Assembly (NCBI GenBank): GCA_039933215.1 | Contig: JBDTOO010000003.1 | Span: 42,265 to 106,264 of the forward strand | DNA: 64,000 bases | Direction: 5' to 3' | Origin: JALYUA01 sp039933215 | GTDB lineage: Bacteria; Acidobacteriota; Thermoanaerobaculia; UBA5066; Gp7-AA6 | Shown here: piece by piece, positions 8,801-16,501 of the stretch | How the letters are laid out: each line of letters begins with the position of its first letter | How positions within the stretch are numbered: position 1 is the first letter of the stretch | The notes under the pieces: generated by a model | What the model saw: the letters and a program-made list of their open reading frames with translations, nothing else | What the model was told of the DNA's origin: nothing | The model's database searches: none | Translations under genes and position numbers: made by a program

Positions 8801-9974
8801 CCCTGCCGGCGACGCTCGCCGCCTTGGCCAGCGCGACGTGCGCCGTGCCGGGCGCGGCCGTCGATGCCGCGACTCCCGCGATCGAGGACGTCAGCCATCC
8901 CTCCCGCGACGCCGAGACGGTGTAGGCGCGCGACGCCAGGCCCGAGAGGCGGTAGCGGCCGCGCGCGTCCGTCCGCGCGGAACGCTCGGTGCGCCGCCGG
9001 TTGAACGCGAAACCTCCGCCGCTCGAGGCGGCGAGCCGCGCCCCGGCGATCGGTTTGCGCGTGGTCTCGTCGATGACAGTCCCGTCGATGGCGGCCGCGC
9101 GCGCGAGGCGCATCGGAGCGTCGGTCTCCTCGCCCCGCCGGATGCGGAGAGCGTCCCGGCGCGCCGCGAAGTCCTCCTTCCAGAGCGCTTCGACGGCGCG
9201 GACTCCTGGCGGGATGCCCGCCAGCCTGTAAGTGCCGGCGGCGTCGGTCTCCGCGGCGAGGTCTTCCGCGACGACGAGGGCCCCGGCCGCCGGCTTTCCG
9301 CCGGGGTCCAGGACGACGCCATGGATCGTGCCGCCGCGCTGAAGGACGATGCGGGTGTCGGGCCGGGCCTCGGACTGGACCTCTCTCGCCGGGACGAGCC
9401 CCGAAGCCCGGGTCTCGACGACGCGCTCGCCCGCCGGCGCCTCCGGAATCGAGAACGCTCCGTCCGCGCCGGAGCGTCCCTCCCCAACCGATTGGGCGTC
9501 GTCATCGGAGAACGGGTCCGCGGCGATCACCCGCACCTTCGCCCCGGCGATCCCCTTCCCGGCCGCGTCGACGACCCGTCCCGACAGCGGCGCCGCCGTC
9601 CCGGCGCGCAGGTCGTCGAGCGCGACGTCGTCGGCTCCGTCGAAGGGGCCTCCGAGGCGGATCGTCGGAGAGCCCGGCGGCGCGATCCGCAGCGAGATCG
9701 CCGCGGCCGGACCCTGGATCGAAATGCGGAAGCGGCCGTCGGCGCCCGTCGCGGTCTCTCCGAGGACCGCGGGCTCGGCGCCGTTCGTGGCGTCTAAGAG
9801 CGCGCGGTCGTCGTCGCGATATCCCGTCCATCGCACGGGCGCCCCCGCGACGGGCTTTCCGGACGCGTCGAGGAGGCGGCCGGAGACCGAGCCCGCCAGG
9901 AGGAGCGGCGCGAAGGCGAAGGTGAGCAGGAGCGCGGGGGCGAGAAGCGAGAAAAGCGGCAGACGCCTGGGCAT
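5835..9974 (-). CDS. giant secreted protein made of tandem carboxypeptidase-regulatory-like domains
   Basis: 1379 residues from the ATG at 9974, which has GGAGG 6 nt upstream and starts a clear signal peptide (MPRRLPLFSLLAPALLLTFA). A longer frame reaches 10163 but would overlap the divergent SDR gene and lacks a signal peptide. The mature part is roughly fourteen to fifteen beta-sandwich repeats of 80-95 residues. Each has elements such as GxVxDxxGKPVxGAxV, a middle TDxxGRFxxxGLxxG and a final YxLxAxxxG(Y/F), the hallmarks of CarboxypepD_reg/SdrD-B-like domains. There is no catalytic domain and no obvious sorting or membrane anchor. It is likely extracellular or surface exposed, in adhesion or envelope structure (inference). 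Glycine/serine-rich linkers occur around residues 700-760. Confidence 0.85.
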   Translation of the reverse strand: MPRRLPLFSLLAPALLLTFAFAPLLLAGSVSGRLLDASGKPVAGAPVRWTGYRDDDRALLDATNGAEPAVLGETATGADGRFRISIQGPAAAISLRIAPPGSPTIRLGGPFDGADDVALDDLRAGTAAPLSGRVVDAAGKGIAGAKVRVIAADPFSDDDAQSVGEGRSGADGAFSIPEAPAGERVVETRASGLVPAREVQSEARPDTRIVLQRGGTIHGVVLDPGGKPAAGALVVAEDLAAETDAAGTYRLAGIPPGVRAVEALWKEDFAARRDALRIRRGEETDAPMRLARAAAIDGTVIDETTRKPIAGARLAASSGGGFAFNRRRTERSARTDARGRYRLSGLASRAYTVSASREGWLTSSIAGVAASTAAPGTAHVALAKAASVAGRVVDESGTAVPGARVRISREGGLRAMMRRGPGAFLGRGPGGLSGPDGAFRIRNLAAGRSLSLEAEKTGYAPAMRPGVTLRTGEAAAGMTLILKKGIEARGRVVDAEGKPVRGAEVRVAGKGAGFLNNARAQIRMAVLGQTDRPDATSAADGTFVVRGLSDGEYSATASRDGYARKTASGLMVQAGKENLWPPITLSPGVAITGFVRDTKGQPIPGAQIFGISIAEGGRPQITTADLEGRFRVDGLAAEKQLLLNVSADGYASTQKNATAPAEDVAVVLKSAGTLRGRVEDGDSKRPVTDFTISLAAPRGPMGGFRVATGGGGRAGGNSNRSFQAEDGSFELPDVPPGKWTVTAAAAGYRNGETSGVEVGEGETKEGIVIGIRKGGSLSGRVLDPASGAGLPNASVSWQAAGDEGGRGPLGAMFGGNRGTATSTDADGRFHFDGLAPGRVTVTAEHADYLEASREVDPDKESSVDITLGTGGSISGSVVGKDGRMPAAGALVSLDPEGDASGFGFGGGGDSTRTDGSGRFQFDHLGAGRYKLAAESASGKTAPKEVVLAESQRQDGILLSMNASGARIRGTVSGLPAAKLGGVRVFASGQDYNDTAQTDDAGAFTLNDVPAGVVRFSATTSFLAGRSASKNLEVPDGAADVPVEIVFEGTSRIAGRVTRANQPLSGLFVSASPDPPSGNGGRGTGQTDENGQYAIEGLSDGTYQLNVMGQGAAYHKTLSVSGDTIGDVAIPAVTISGLVTEEGSGDPIEGASIQAETGQESVSFSMKSGGSDSSGHYEVDGVDPGSYQVSARKAGYELKTQTVSVGSDPVTANFTLSRGAGLTIRAADGLTGLPMRGLSVLAFSASGGVAFQGSISLDATGKGEVSSLSPGRYSLYLFADGYAARALPSVDVPSPTATVTMTPGGRVDVHSAVAATGRVTDGSGAVYLMSPFRLDGRVSVAPPAASWDHFAPGHYTLTLAGGQSYPFDVHEGQTTRIDLR

Positions 9975-10027
9975 CGAGACCTCCGGTGCTGGGGCTGCAC
10001 GGAATACGGTGCGGCGCGACGAAAGGT

Positions 10028-10033
10028 TACGAT
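10028..10033 (+). promoter_or_regulatory. -10 hexamer of a leaderless start (SDR gene)
   Basis: TACGAT lies 6 nt upstream of the ATG at 10040. The 65-bp gap to the divergent repeat-protein gene leaves little room for other signals. Confidence 0.4.
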
Positions 10034-10039
10034 CCGGGG

Positions 10040-10780
10040 ATGCCGGACCGGGTTCTGGAAGGCCGCGCGGCGCTCGTGACGGGCGCCGGGATCCGCGTCG
10101 GCCGCGCGATCGCCCTCGCCCTGGCCGAGGCCGGCGCGGACGTCGCCGTCCATTACTTCTCATCGGAGGCTCCGGCCAGGGAGACCTGCGACCGGATCCG
10201 GGCGCTCGGACGTCGAACGGTGCCGGTCCGGGCGGACCTTTCCGACGCGGAGGCTTGCGCGGCGTCCGTTTCGGCGGCGGTCGAGGCCTTCGGCAGGCTG
10301 GACCTTCTCGTCCATTCGGCCGCCACGTTCCACCGCGCGTCCGTCGCGGACACCACTCCCGCGATCTGGGACTCCGCGATGGCGGTCAGCGCACGGGCCG
10401 GATTCTTCCTCGCGCGCGCGGCCGCGCCGCACTTGAAGGTCCGGGAAGGACGGATCGTCCTCATCTCGGACTTCCTCGCCGTGCGTCCGGCGGCCGCGTA
10501 CGTCGCGCACGGCGCGTCGAAGGCGGCGGTCGAGGGCCTCGTGCGCGGCCTCGCCGTGGAGCTCGCCCCCGAGATCTCCGTCAACGGAGTTTCGCCGGGG
10601 ACCGTGCTCGTCCCCGAGGGGACGACCCCGGACGAGGCGGCGCGGTGGGCCCGGGCCGTCCCCGCGCGGCGCAACGGCGAGCCGGAGGACGTCGCGCGCG
10701 CCGTGGTCTTTCTCTGCGCCGGTCCGTCGTACATCACCGGCCAGATCCTGCGGGTCGACGGAGGCAAGACGCTTCTCTGA
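10040..10780 (+). CDS. SDR-family oxidoreductase with His at the catalytic Tyr position
   Basis: 246 residues with the nucleotide-binding motif TGAGIRVGRAIALA (14-27) and a classical C-terminal PEDVARAVVFLCAGPSYITGQILRVDGG. This resembles FolM/pteridine-reductase-like SDRs, as does VHSAA in place of NNAG. In the active site, Ser143 (ISDF) and Lys161 are present, but the residue four before the lysine is His157 (HGASK) instead of Tyr in YxxxK. It may be a divergent active site or a non-catalytic binder. The start is set by a -10 hexamer 6 nt upstream; a longer frame begins at 9986. It is convergent with the HD-like gene. Confidence 0.85.
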   Translation: MPDRVLEGRAALVTGAGIRVGRAIALALAEAGADVAVHYFSSEAPARETCDRIRALGRRTVPVRADLSDAEACAASVSAAVEAFGRLDLLVHSAATFHRASVADTTPAIWDSAMAVSARAGFFLARAAAPHLKVREGRIVLISDFLAVRPAAAYVAHGASKAAVEGLVRGLAVELAPEISVNGVSPGTVLVPEGTTPDEAARWARAVPARRNGEPEDVARAVVFLCAGPSYITGQILRVDGGKTLL

Positions 10781-10798
10781 TTTTCGGCGTCGCCCGGG

Positions 10799-11350
10799 TC
10801 ATGCGAACTCCCCGTATTCCTGCCGGAGCTTCTTCGCGAAGTCGCGCATCGTCTCGCGCCGCGGAGCGGCCAGGGCTTCCGCAGCCGGGGTGCGCAGGCC
10901 GACTCCCGCCTCCTCTTCGATCGCGGCCGCCATCTCGACGAAGTCCTGCCGTTCCCGATAGCCCTCGACGAGGCTTCGCGCGATCCCGTAGGCGCCGAGC
11001 CGGTCGAGGCGCACCGCGTCGTGGACGATCTCCTCTTCCGGAGTCCGAGGGTCCGTGTCGAGGCGCTCCAGGCTCCGGAAGAGCGCGGAGACGTCCCGGC
11101 GCGCCACGCCGAGGGACGCCAGGAAGAGCTCGGTTCGGCTCCGATGGCCCATGCGGCTGACCCACTTCTCCTGCCCCGAGAAGACCGCGAGCAGGAAGAG
11201 GCGATCCGCGTCCACGTCCGGCCGCCCCCTCGCGATGAGATCGGCGGCGGCGGCGACCCTCTCGACGTCTCCGTAGTTCGTGACGCCGTCCAGGCCCACC
11301 GCGAGCGGTCGGACGTATTCGGTGATGCGGGCGCGCGTCGTCTCGTCCAT
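10799..11350 (-). CDS. degenerate HD-superfamily protein
   Basis: 183 residues, all-helical in appearance. The segment EIVHDAVRLDRLGAYGIARS matches the second half of small predicted HD phosphohydrolases (usual form: IVxDADRLDxLGAxGIAR). Where the metal-binding His-Asp pair is expected after the first helices the sequence reads LFLLAVFSGQEKW, so the canonical HD doublet is missing. The protein may have lost hydrolase activity. It stands alone between convergent and divergent neighbours. Confidence 0.65.
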   Translation of the reverse strand: MDETTRARITEYVRPLAVGLDGVTNYGDVERVAAAADLIARGRPDVDADRLFLLAVFSGQEKWVSRMGHRSRTELFLASLGVARRDVSALFRSLERLDTDPRTPEEEIVHDAVRLDRLGAYGIARSLVEGYRERQDFVEMAAAIEEEAGVGLRTPAAEALAAPRRETMRDFAKKLRQEYGEFA

Positions 11351-11419
11351 CCGGCCATCGTAAGGCCGGACCTGTGACCGACGTGTGAGGGCCGCGTCTC
11401 GTCGGATCGGACGGGAGCG

Positions 11420-11857
11420 CTATCTCCCGCCGGAGCGTCTCTCCTGCCGGCGCTCGCGCATCTCCTGCTGAAGCTGGCGAAGCCGGTCCCATTGCTCGGG
11501 TGTCAGCACCTGCTTCATGTCGAGGATCATGATCGCCCGGGTCTTCTGGAGCTCCGCGCGCGCGGTTTCGACGCCCTCGATCTGCCGCTCGACCGCCCGC
11601 CGGTCCGCGGATCGGTCGTCCATGGCCGACTGCAGGGCGAGCTGTTTCTTCTCGAGATCGGCCTTCAGATCGATGAGCCGGGTCCGGGTGCGCACGAAAA
11701 TCGTCTCGATCTCGCGCGACTGCTCGGGGGTCAGGTGGATCTCGGCGGCGAGGCGGGGGCGCTTCCACCACTTCCCGTCGGGCACCTCCGGGGCCGCGAA
11801 GAGAGGCAGGGCCGCCGCCAGGAGGAAAGTCGCGATCCAGACTTTTCGGGAGCTCAC
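11420..11857 (-). CDS. Spy/CpxP-like periplasmic protein
   Basis: 145 residues from a GTG whose GTGA overlaps the stop of the anti-sigma gene. It has a signal peptide (about 1-22, ending ALPLFAAP), then a long helical segment with two LTPEQ motifs (42-46 and 118-122), the hallmark of the LTxxQ family (Spy, CpxP, ZraP). Family members are periplasmic chaperones or metal-linked stress sensors that feed back on envelope-stress regulators. As the last gene of an ECF sigma/anti-sigma operon it is likely an envelope-stress effector or sensor for that circuit (inference). Confidence 0.8.
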   Translation of the reverse strand: MSSRKVWIATFLLAAALPLFAAPEVPDGKWWKRPRLAAEIHLTPEQSREIETIFVRTRTRLIDLKADLEKKQLALQSAMDDRSADRRAVERQIEGVETARAELQKTRAIMILDMKQVLTPEQWDRLRQLQQEMRERRQERRSGGR

Positions 11858-12369
11858 AGGCTGTCCTCCTCGCCGCCGGCCGCGGGCGCGCCCGGCTCCG
11901 GCGCCAGACTGGTCCAGGAGCCGGCGTCTTCGCCGCGCGAGAGGCGCGCCACGTCGCGCAGCAGGGTGTCGTCCTTCAGGTCCTCGGCGGAGAGCTCCGA
12001 CGCATGCTGCCGCCCCGCACCGAGGCTCTCCGGCCTCCAGCGCGCAAAGGGCAGCGCGAGAGCGAAGAGCAGCAACGAGGCGGCGATGCCGACCGTCCAA
12101 CGGAGCCCCGAGCCGCGCCGCGGCGCGCCGGCGCTCCGGATGGCGTCGAGCGTCCGGTTCTCCGCGGCGGTCCACTCCCCCTCGGTCCGGCGCGTGATCG
12201 GCGCGTCGCTCTCGACGGCGAGCTCGCGCACCGCCGCCTTCCACTCCTGGAGCGCGCGGCTGCAGACCAGGCAGTCCGAGAGGTGCGCGGGCAGCGCCTC
12301 GGGAGCGCCGGCCGCAGGCACGGCGAGGCCGAAGAGCTCGGATTCCGTCAGATGCGCGTTGGTCGTCAC
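11854..12369 (-). CDS. zinc-binding (ZAS-type) membrane anti-sigma factor
   Basis: 171 residues from GTG at 12369 (GGAAGG upstream). The N-terminal cytoplasmic part carries HLSDCLVC, i.e. His29-x3-Cys33-x2-Cys36, the HxxxCxxC signature of zinc anti-sigma factors. One transmembrane helix is at about 91-110 (WTVGIAASLLLFALALPFA), followed by a roughly 60-residue periplasmic tail. It should hold the ECF sigma factor encoded 11 nt upstream at the membrane. It is coupled to the Spy-like gene by a 4-nt overlap. Confidence 0.85.
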   Translation of the reverse strand: MTTNAHLTESELFGLAVPAAGAPEALPAHLSDCLVCSRALQEWKAAVRELAVESDAPITRRTEGEWTAAENRTLDAIRSAGAPRRGSGLRWTVGIAASLLLFALALPFARWRPESLGAGRQHASELSAEDLKDDTLLRDVARLSRGEDAGSWTSLAPEPGAPAAGGEEDSL

Positions 12370-12380
12370 GTTTTCCTTCC

Positions 12381-12995
12381 TCACGTCCGGCGGTAGTCGC
12401 CGAGGCGTTCTCGGATCTTGTGCGCCGCCCGGAAAAGATGCGACTTGACCGTCCCGGAATCGAGCCCCATCAGGTCGGCGATCTCCGGGATGGACAGCTC
12501 TTCGAAATGTTTGAGCACGAAGACGCTCCGCTGTCGGGGAGAGAGCGACTCCATGGCGCCCCGCAGGCGCTCGCGGATCTCGCGGGAGACCGCCCGGCGC
12601 TCCGGAGACGGATCGTCGGACACGGCCGTGTCCCGCGGACCGGGCCCCTCTTCCTCGCGCTCGGGCGGCGCCTGGTGGAAGTAGAAGACCAGGCGCCGGC
12701 GCTTCAGCCGGTCCTTGCACCAGTTGATGCAGATCCGGGTGAGCCACGTCTCGAAGGTCGAGCCCTCGCGGAAGTCTCCGAGATTCTGGTACGCCCGCAG
12801 GAAGCTCTCCTGCGCGGCGCAGTCGGCTTCCCCGGCGTCCCGCAGGAGGCGGTAGGCGACCCGCGTGATGCGCCGCTGATACTTCCGCACGAAATACTCG
12901 AACGCGTCCGCATTGCCGGAGCGGACCTCGCGGATGAGCCGCGCCTCGTCGACGCCCGGATCGGTTTCGCGCGGGATCATGGCGAGAGCTGGCAC
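12381..12995 (-). CDS. rpoE: ECF-type RNA polymerase sigma factor
   Basis: 204 residues with the sigma-70 region 2 helix FEYFVRKYQRRITRVAYRLL and the -10-binding part (FREGSTFETWLTRICINWCKD), an acidic/proline linker, and region 4 with LSPRQRSVFVLKHFEELS plus the helix-turn-helix IPEIADLMGLDSGTVKSHLF. It directs polymerase to envelope- or stress-regulon promoters and probably autoregulates the operon. The first possible start is GTG 12995; ATG 12980 is an alternative, and neither has a clear Shine-Dalgarno. The next two genes encode its anti-sigma factor and a Spy-like protein. Confidence 0.9.
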   Translation of the reverse strand: MPALAMIPRETDPGVDEARLIREVRSGNADAFEYFVRKYQRRITRVAYRLLRDAGEADCAAQESFLRAYQNLGDFREGSTFETWLTRICINWCKDRLKRRRLVFYFHQAPPEREEEGPGPRDTAVSDDPSPERRAVSREIRERLRGAMESLSPRQRSVFVLKHFEELSIPEIADLMGLDSGTVKSHLFRAAHKIRERLGDYRRT

Positions 12996-13056
12996 ACCAG
13001 GTTAGACGAGCCCGGGGGTTCCGGGTTTACTTGCGCCGGGCGAGGAAAGAAGCGGC

Positions 13057-13701
13057 TCACAGGCGGCCGAGGATGTCCCGCCGTTTGGCGGCGTATTCCG
13101 CTTCGGACACGATCCCATTCCGGCGCAGGTGCTCGAGCTCCTCCAGCCGTTCGGCCGTGCCCGAACGGGCACCCGGGATCGCCGCCGGGGAAACGGCCGC
13201 CGGCCGGGCCGCCGCGTTCCCCGTGCGGGTCCAGATGGCGCTGCGGAGCCCCTCCGGAGCGGAGATCGCCGGGAAGAGGAGCGTGCCCCGCTCGGAGGCG
13301 GTCTCGAGGCTCACGTCGCCGAAGTCGAGCAGGCGCCCGAGGATGCTCTGCGTGACGGTGATGTCCTGGATCTTCTCGATCGGCGCCTGCTCGTGCTCCC
13401 GCGACAGGAGGCCGACCGACCGCATGACGCGGCGCTCCGTCACCACGAATTCGTCGTTGGACGCGCGGAGCGCGCGGGCCGCGAGCAGGATCACGCCGAT
13501 TCCCGCGAAACCGAGCGCGAGATACAGGACGGGCCTCGCGACGCCCGCCTCCGGCGACGCCTTCGACGCGTAGAGCGCCGAGGCGCCGAGGATCGCCGCG
13601 AGCAGGAGGACGAGCAGGGCGGAACGGTAGAAGATCCAGTGATACCGGGCTCGGTAGACGATCGACTCTCCCGGCGCCAGGTTCTTCTCCGCGTAGCCCA
13701 T
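13057..13701 (-). CDS. membrane protein with bacterial PH domain and C-terminal SHOCT motif
   Basis: 214 residues. The N-terminus LAPGESIVYRARYHWI is typical of YdbS/YdbT-like PH (DUF304) proteins. Two hydrophobic helices follow (about 26-46 and 57-77), then a beta-rich PH segment with the signature RRVMRSVGLLSREHEQAPIEKIQDI, and a last 30-residue helix pair EELEHLRRNGIVSEAEYAAK of the SHOCT type, which is usually an oligomerisation module. The function of such proteins is not established. It is divergent from the SDR gene at 13731, with a 29-bp gap. Confidence 0.8.
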   Translation of the reverse strand: MGYAEKNLAPGESIVYRARYHWIFYRSALLVLLLAAILGASALYASKASPEAGVARPVLYLALGFAGIGVILLAARALRASNDEFVVTERRVMRSVGLLSREHEQAPIEKIQDITVTQSILGRLLDFGDVSLETASERGTLLFPAISAPEGLRSAIWTRTGNAAARPAAVSPAAIPGARSGTAERLEELEHLRRNGIVSEAEYAAKRRDILGRL

Positions 13702-13718
13702 GGTGCTCGACGGAAGGG

Positions 13719-13724
13719 TAACAT
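13719..13724 (+). promoter_or_regulatory. -10 hexamer of a leaderless start (SDR gene)
   Basis: TAACAT lies 6 nt before the ATG at 13731 in the 29-bp divergent spacer, with no Shine-Dalgarno. Confidence 0.4.
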
Positions 13725-13730
13725 CGCTGG

Positions 13731-14570
13731 ATGCCCCCGCCGCAGACCGTCCTGATCACGGGGTGCTCGAGCGGCATCGGCCGGGCCACCGCGGTCGAGC
13801 TGGCGGCCCGGGGGCATCGCGTCTTTGCGACCGCGCGGAAGCGGGTGGCGATCGCCGATCTCGCCGCGCGCGGCATGAAGACCCTCGCCCTGGACGTCAC
13901 GGATCCGGAGGCCGTCGCCGCGGCCGTCGCGGAGGTCCTGCGCGAGGCGGGTCGGGTGGACGCGCTCGTCAACAACGCCGGGTACGGGCAGTACGGCGCG
14001 GTCGAGGACGTGACCGCCGCGGAGTGGCGTGCGCAGTACGACGTGAACGTCTTCGGAGCCCTCGCGATGATCCAGGCCGTCCTCCCCGCGATGCGGGAGG
14101 CGGGCGCGGGCACGATCGTGAACGTCTCCTCGGTAGCCGGGAAGATCGCGATTCCGTTCGCTGCTCCTTACTGCTCGTCGAAGCACGCGCTCGAAGCGAT
14201 ATCCGATTCCCTCCGTCTCGAGGTGGCGAGCTTCGGCGTGCGCGTCGTGATCATCGAGCCGGGGCCAATCGGCACGAAGTTCGGGGAGCGCGCCCGGGCC
14301 GGCGTCTCGAAGCTCCTCGGCCGGCCGGGACCCTACGCCCCGTTCTACCGGGGAGCCGAGCGCGCCATGGACACGGACTTCGCCGCGGGACGCCTGCCGC
14401 CGGAAGCCGTCGCGAAGGCCATCGCGGACGCGATCGAATCCCGCCGCCCGAAGACCCGGTACCCTCTGACCCGGATGGCGAAGACGTTCATCCCTCTCAA
14501 GCGGTTCTCGACGGACCGGATGCTCGACCGGCAGATGGCCAGGTCGCTCGGCATCAAGAAAACGAAGTAG
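13731..14570 (+). CDS. classical SDR oxidoreductase
   Basis: 279 residues. Cofactor motif TGCSSGIG (10-17), NNAGYG, active-site Ser in VNVSSVAG and YCSSK (YxxxK) are intact. The extended C-terminus and VEPGPI-like segment (VIIEPGPIGTKF) resemble the 17-beta-hydroxysteroid dehydrogenase/retinol dehydrogenase-like bacterial SDRs, which reduce or oxidise carbonyl/hydroxyl groups with NAD(P)H. The physiological substrate cannot be read from the sequence. It is followed 44 nt later by the antiporter gene. Confidence 0.88.
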   Translation: MPPPQTVLITGCSSGIGRATAVELAARGHRVFATARKRVAIADLAARGMKTLALDVTDPEAVAAAVAEVLREAGRVDALVNNAGYGQYGAVEDVTAAEWRAQYDVNVFGALAMIQAVLPAMREAGAGTIVNVSSVAGKIAIPFAAPYCSSKHALEAISDSLRLEVASFGVRVVIIEPGPIGTKFGERARAGVSKLLGRPGPYAPFYRGAERAMDTDFAAGRLPPEAVAKAIADAIESRRPKTRYPLTRMAKTFIPLKRFSTDRMLDRQMARSLGIKKTK

Positions 14571-14602
14571 GAGGCCGCGAAGCGGGCTGTCGCTTACGCC
14601 GT

Positions 14603-14608
14603 TAAGAT
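14603..14608 (+). promoter_or_regulatory. -10 hexamer of a leaderless start (antiporter gene)
   Basis: TAAGAT lies 6 nt upstream of the GTG at 14615. This supports the GTG as the true start despite the absence of a Shine-Dalgarno. Confidence 0.4.
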
Positions 14609-14614
14609 TCCGGC

Positions 14615-16351
14615 GTGAACCACGAGACCGCGCTGCTGGCGACGATCGCGGCAGGCCTGGGTCTGGCCTTTCTGTTCGGGTTCCTCGCGACGCGCCTCGG
14701 CCTGCCGCCGCTCGTGGGCTACCTGCTCGCCGGCGTCGCTCTGGGCCCGTTCACGCCCGGTCCGGTCGCGGACATCGGGCTGGCCGGGCAGCTCGCCGAG
14801 ATCGGCGTGATCCTTCTGATGTTCGGGGTCGGCCTGCACTTCTCGATCAAGGACCTCTTCGCGGTCCGGCGGATCGCGGTGCCGGGTGCCGCGGCGCAGA
14901 TCGTGGCCGCGACGATTCTCGGGGCCGTCGCATCGCATCTCTGGGGCTGGACCTGGCGAGCCGGAATCGTCTTCGGCCTCTGCCTCTCCGTCGCGAGCAC
15001 GGTCGTGCTCCTGAAGGCACTCGAGGAGCGCGGGATCCTGGACACGGCCAACGGCCGCGTCGCCGTCGGCTGGCTGATCGTCGAGGACCTCGTCACGGTT
15101 CTCATTCTCGTCCTGCTGCCGGCGTTCGCGTCGTCCGCGGGCCAGGGGCCGTCGGGCGCCGGGGCCCTCTCCCTGGCGGTGGGGTTGACTCTCGGAAAGG
15201 TCGCGCTCTTCTTCGGGGTGATGCATTTCGCGGGACGCCGGGCGGTCCCGTGGCTCCTGGAGCGGGTCGCTCGAACGGGCTCGCGCGAGCTCTTCACCCT
15301 CGGGGTGCTGGTGGTGGCTCTCGGCATCGCCGTGGGCGCCGCGTCGCTGTTCGGCGTGTCCTTTGCCCTGGGCGCGTTCTTCGCGGGCGTCGTCATCAGC
15401 GAATCCGATCTGAGTCACAGGGCCGCCGCGGACGCCCTCCCGTTGCAGGATGCGTTTGCCGTTCTGTTCTTCGTCTCGGTCGGGATGCTTTTCGACCCGA
15501 CCGTGCTCATCCGCTATCCCCTCCACGTGCTCGTCGTCGTCCTGATCGTGCTGGTCGGCAAGTCTCTGGCTGCCCTGGCCATCGTCCATTTGTTCCGATA
15601 CTCATTGCGAACCGCGTTGACCGTCTCCGCCGGTCTCGCACAGATCGGGGAGTTTTCGTTCATCCTCGTCGGCCTCGGCATTTCCCTCGGCTTCCTGCCG
15701 AAGGAGAGCCAGAGCCTCGTTCTCGCGGGCGCGCTGATCTCGATCACCGCGAATCCGTTCATCTTCAACACCATCGAACCGGTGTCCCGGATGCTCGCGC
15801 GGCTCGGGCTGGAGAGCGATGCGGAGAGAAGCCGGCGTTTGCCGCCCCTGCCGGAGGACGTGGCGACGGAGGCGCTCCAGAACCACGCCGTCATCGTCGG
15901 ATACGGTCGGGTGGGCGGAACGATCGGAACCGCGCTCGCGCGCCGCCAGATTCCTTACGTCGTCGTCGAGAACCACCGGATCGTCTTCGAGACCCTTCGC
16001 CGGCAGGGGGTGCCGGCGATCTACGGAGACGCGACGCGCCCCGGAATTCTCCAGCATGCCCACGTGCGGTCCGCCGCCCTTCTCGTCGTGGCCTCGCCCG
16101 ATCGCGATCAGGCCCGGGAGATCATCCACCTCGCCCGCGTGCTGAATCCGGACATTCGCACGGTCGTCCGCACCCACAGCCTCGCGGCGCAGTCGGAGTT
16201 CCGGAAGCTCGGCGTGGGGCGCGCGTTCATGGGAGAGCACGAGCTGGCGCTCGGAATGGCGCACTACGCGCTGCTTTCCCTCGGCCGGACGGATGACGAG
16301 GCGGACGAGACGCTCGAAGCGATGCGGGCGGAAACACCCGCCATCACGTGA
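14615..16351 (+). CDS. ybaL: CPA2-family cation:proton antiporter with TrkA-N domain (YbaL/KefB type)
   Basis: 578 residues. The first ~390 form about 12-13 transmembrane helices with the CPA2 features GYLLAGVALGPFTPGPV and LLMFGVGLHFSIKDL. Residues about 425-540 are a Rossmann-like RCK/TrkA-N domain with the NAD-binding glycine motif VIVGYGRVGG and the acidic residue after beta 2 (VVVENHR). Homologues exchange K+ or Na+ for H+ and are gated by nucleotide or thiol ligands at the RCK domain. The sequence is closest to the RosB/YbaL subgroup (inference). It is alone on its strand. Confidence 0.88.
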   Translation: MNHETALLATIAAGLGLAFLFGFLATRLGLPPLVGYLLAGVALGPFTPGPVADIGLAGQLAEIGVILLMFGVGLHFSIKDLFAVRRIAVPGAAAQIVAATILGAVASHLWGWTWRAGIVFGLCLSVASTVVLLKALEERGILDTANGRVAVGWLIVEDLVTVLILVLLPAFASSAGQGPSGAGALSLAVGLTLGKVALFFGVMHFAGRRAVPWLLERVARTGSRELFTLGVLVVALGIAVGAASLFGVSFALGAFFAGVVISESDLSHRAAADALPLQDAFAVLFFVSVGMLFDPTVLIRYPLHVLVVVLIVLVGKSLAALAIVHLFRYSLRTALTVSAGLAQIGEFSFILVGLGISLGFLPKESQSLVLAGALISITANPFIFNTIEPVSRMLARLGLESDAERSRRLPPLPEDVATEALQNHAVIVGYGRVGGTIGTALARRQIPYVVVENHRIVFETLRRQGVPAIYGDATRPGILQHAHVRSAALLVVASPDRDQAREIIHLARVLNPDIRTVVRTHSLAAQSEFRKLGVGRAFMGEHELALGMAHYALLSLGRTDDEADETLEAMRAETPAIT

Positions 16352-16501
16352 CCGGACGGGATCCCTCGCCGGATGCGCCGACCGTCGCCGTCCGGATCGT
16401 GCCGACACCGCGGAAGCGCGCCGGCGACCGCAGCGGGGAAATCCTCGGCGATTTCTCCTCGCTCCCGGACGGAGGCCGCCGCCGCCATGGCCGGGTGCCT
16501 T

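Noticed and set aside
5868..9797. 1309-codon frame antisense to the repeat protein
   Set aside because: Composition is typical of an antisense shadow (Arg, Asp, Gly, Val) and it has no domain pattern.
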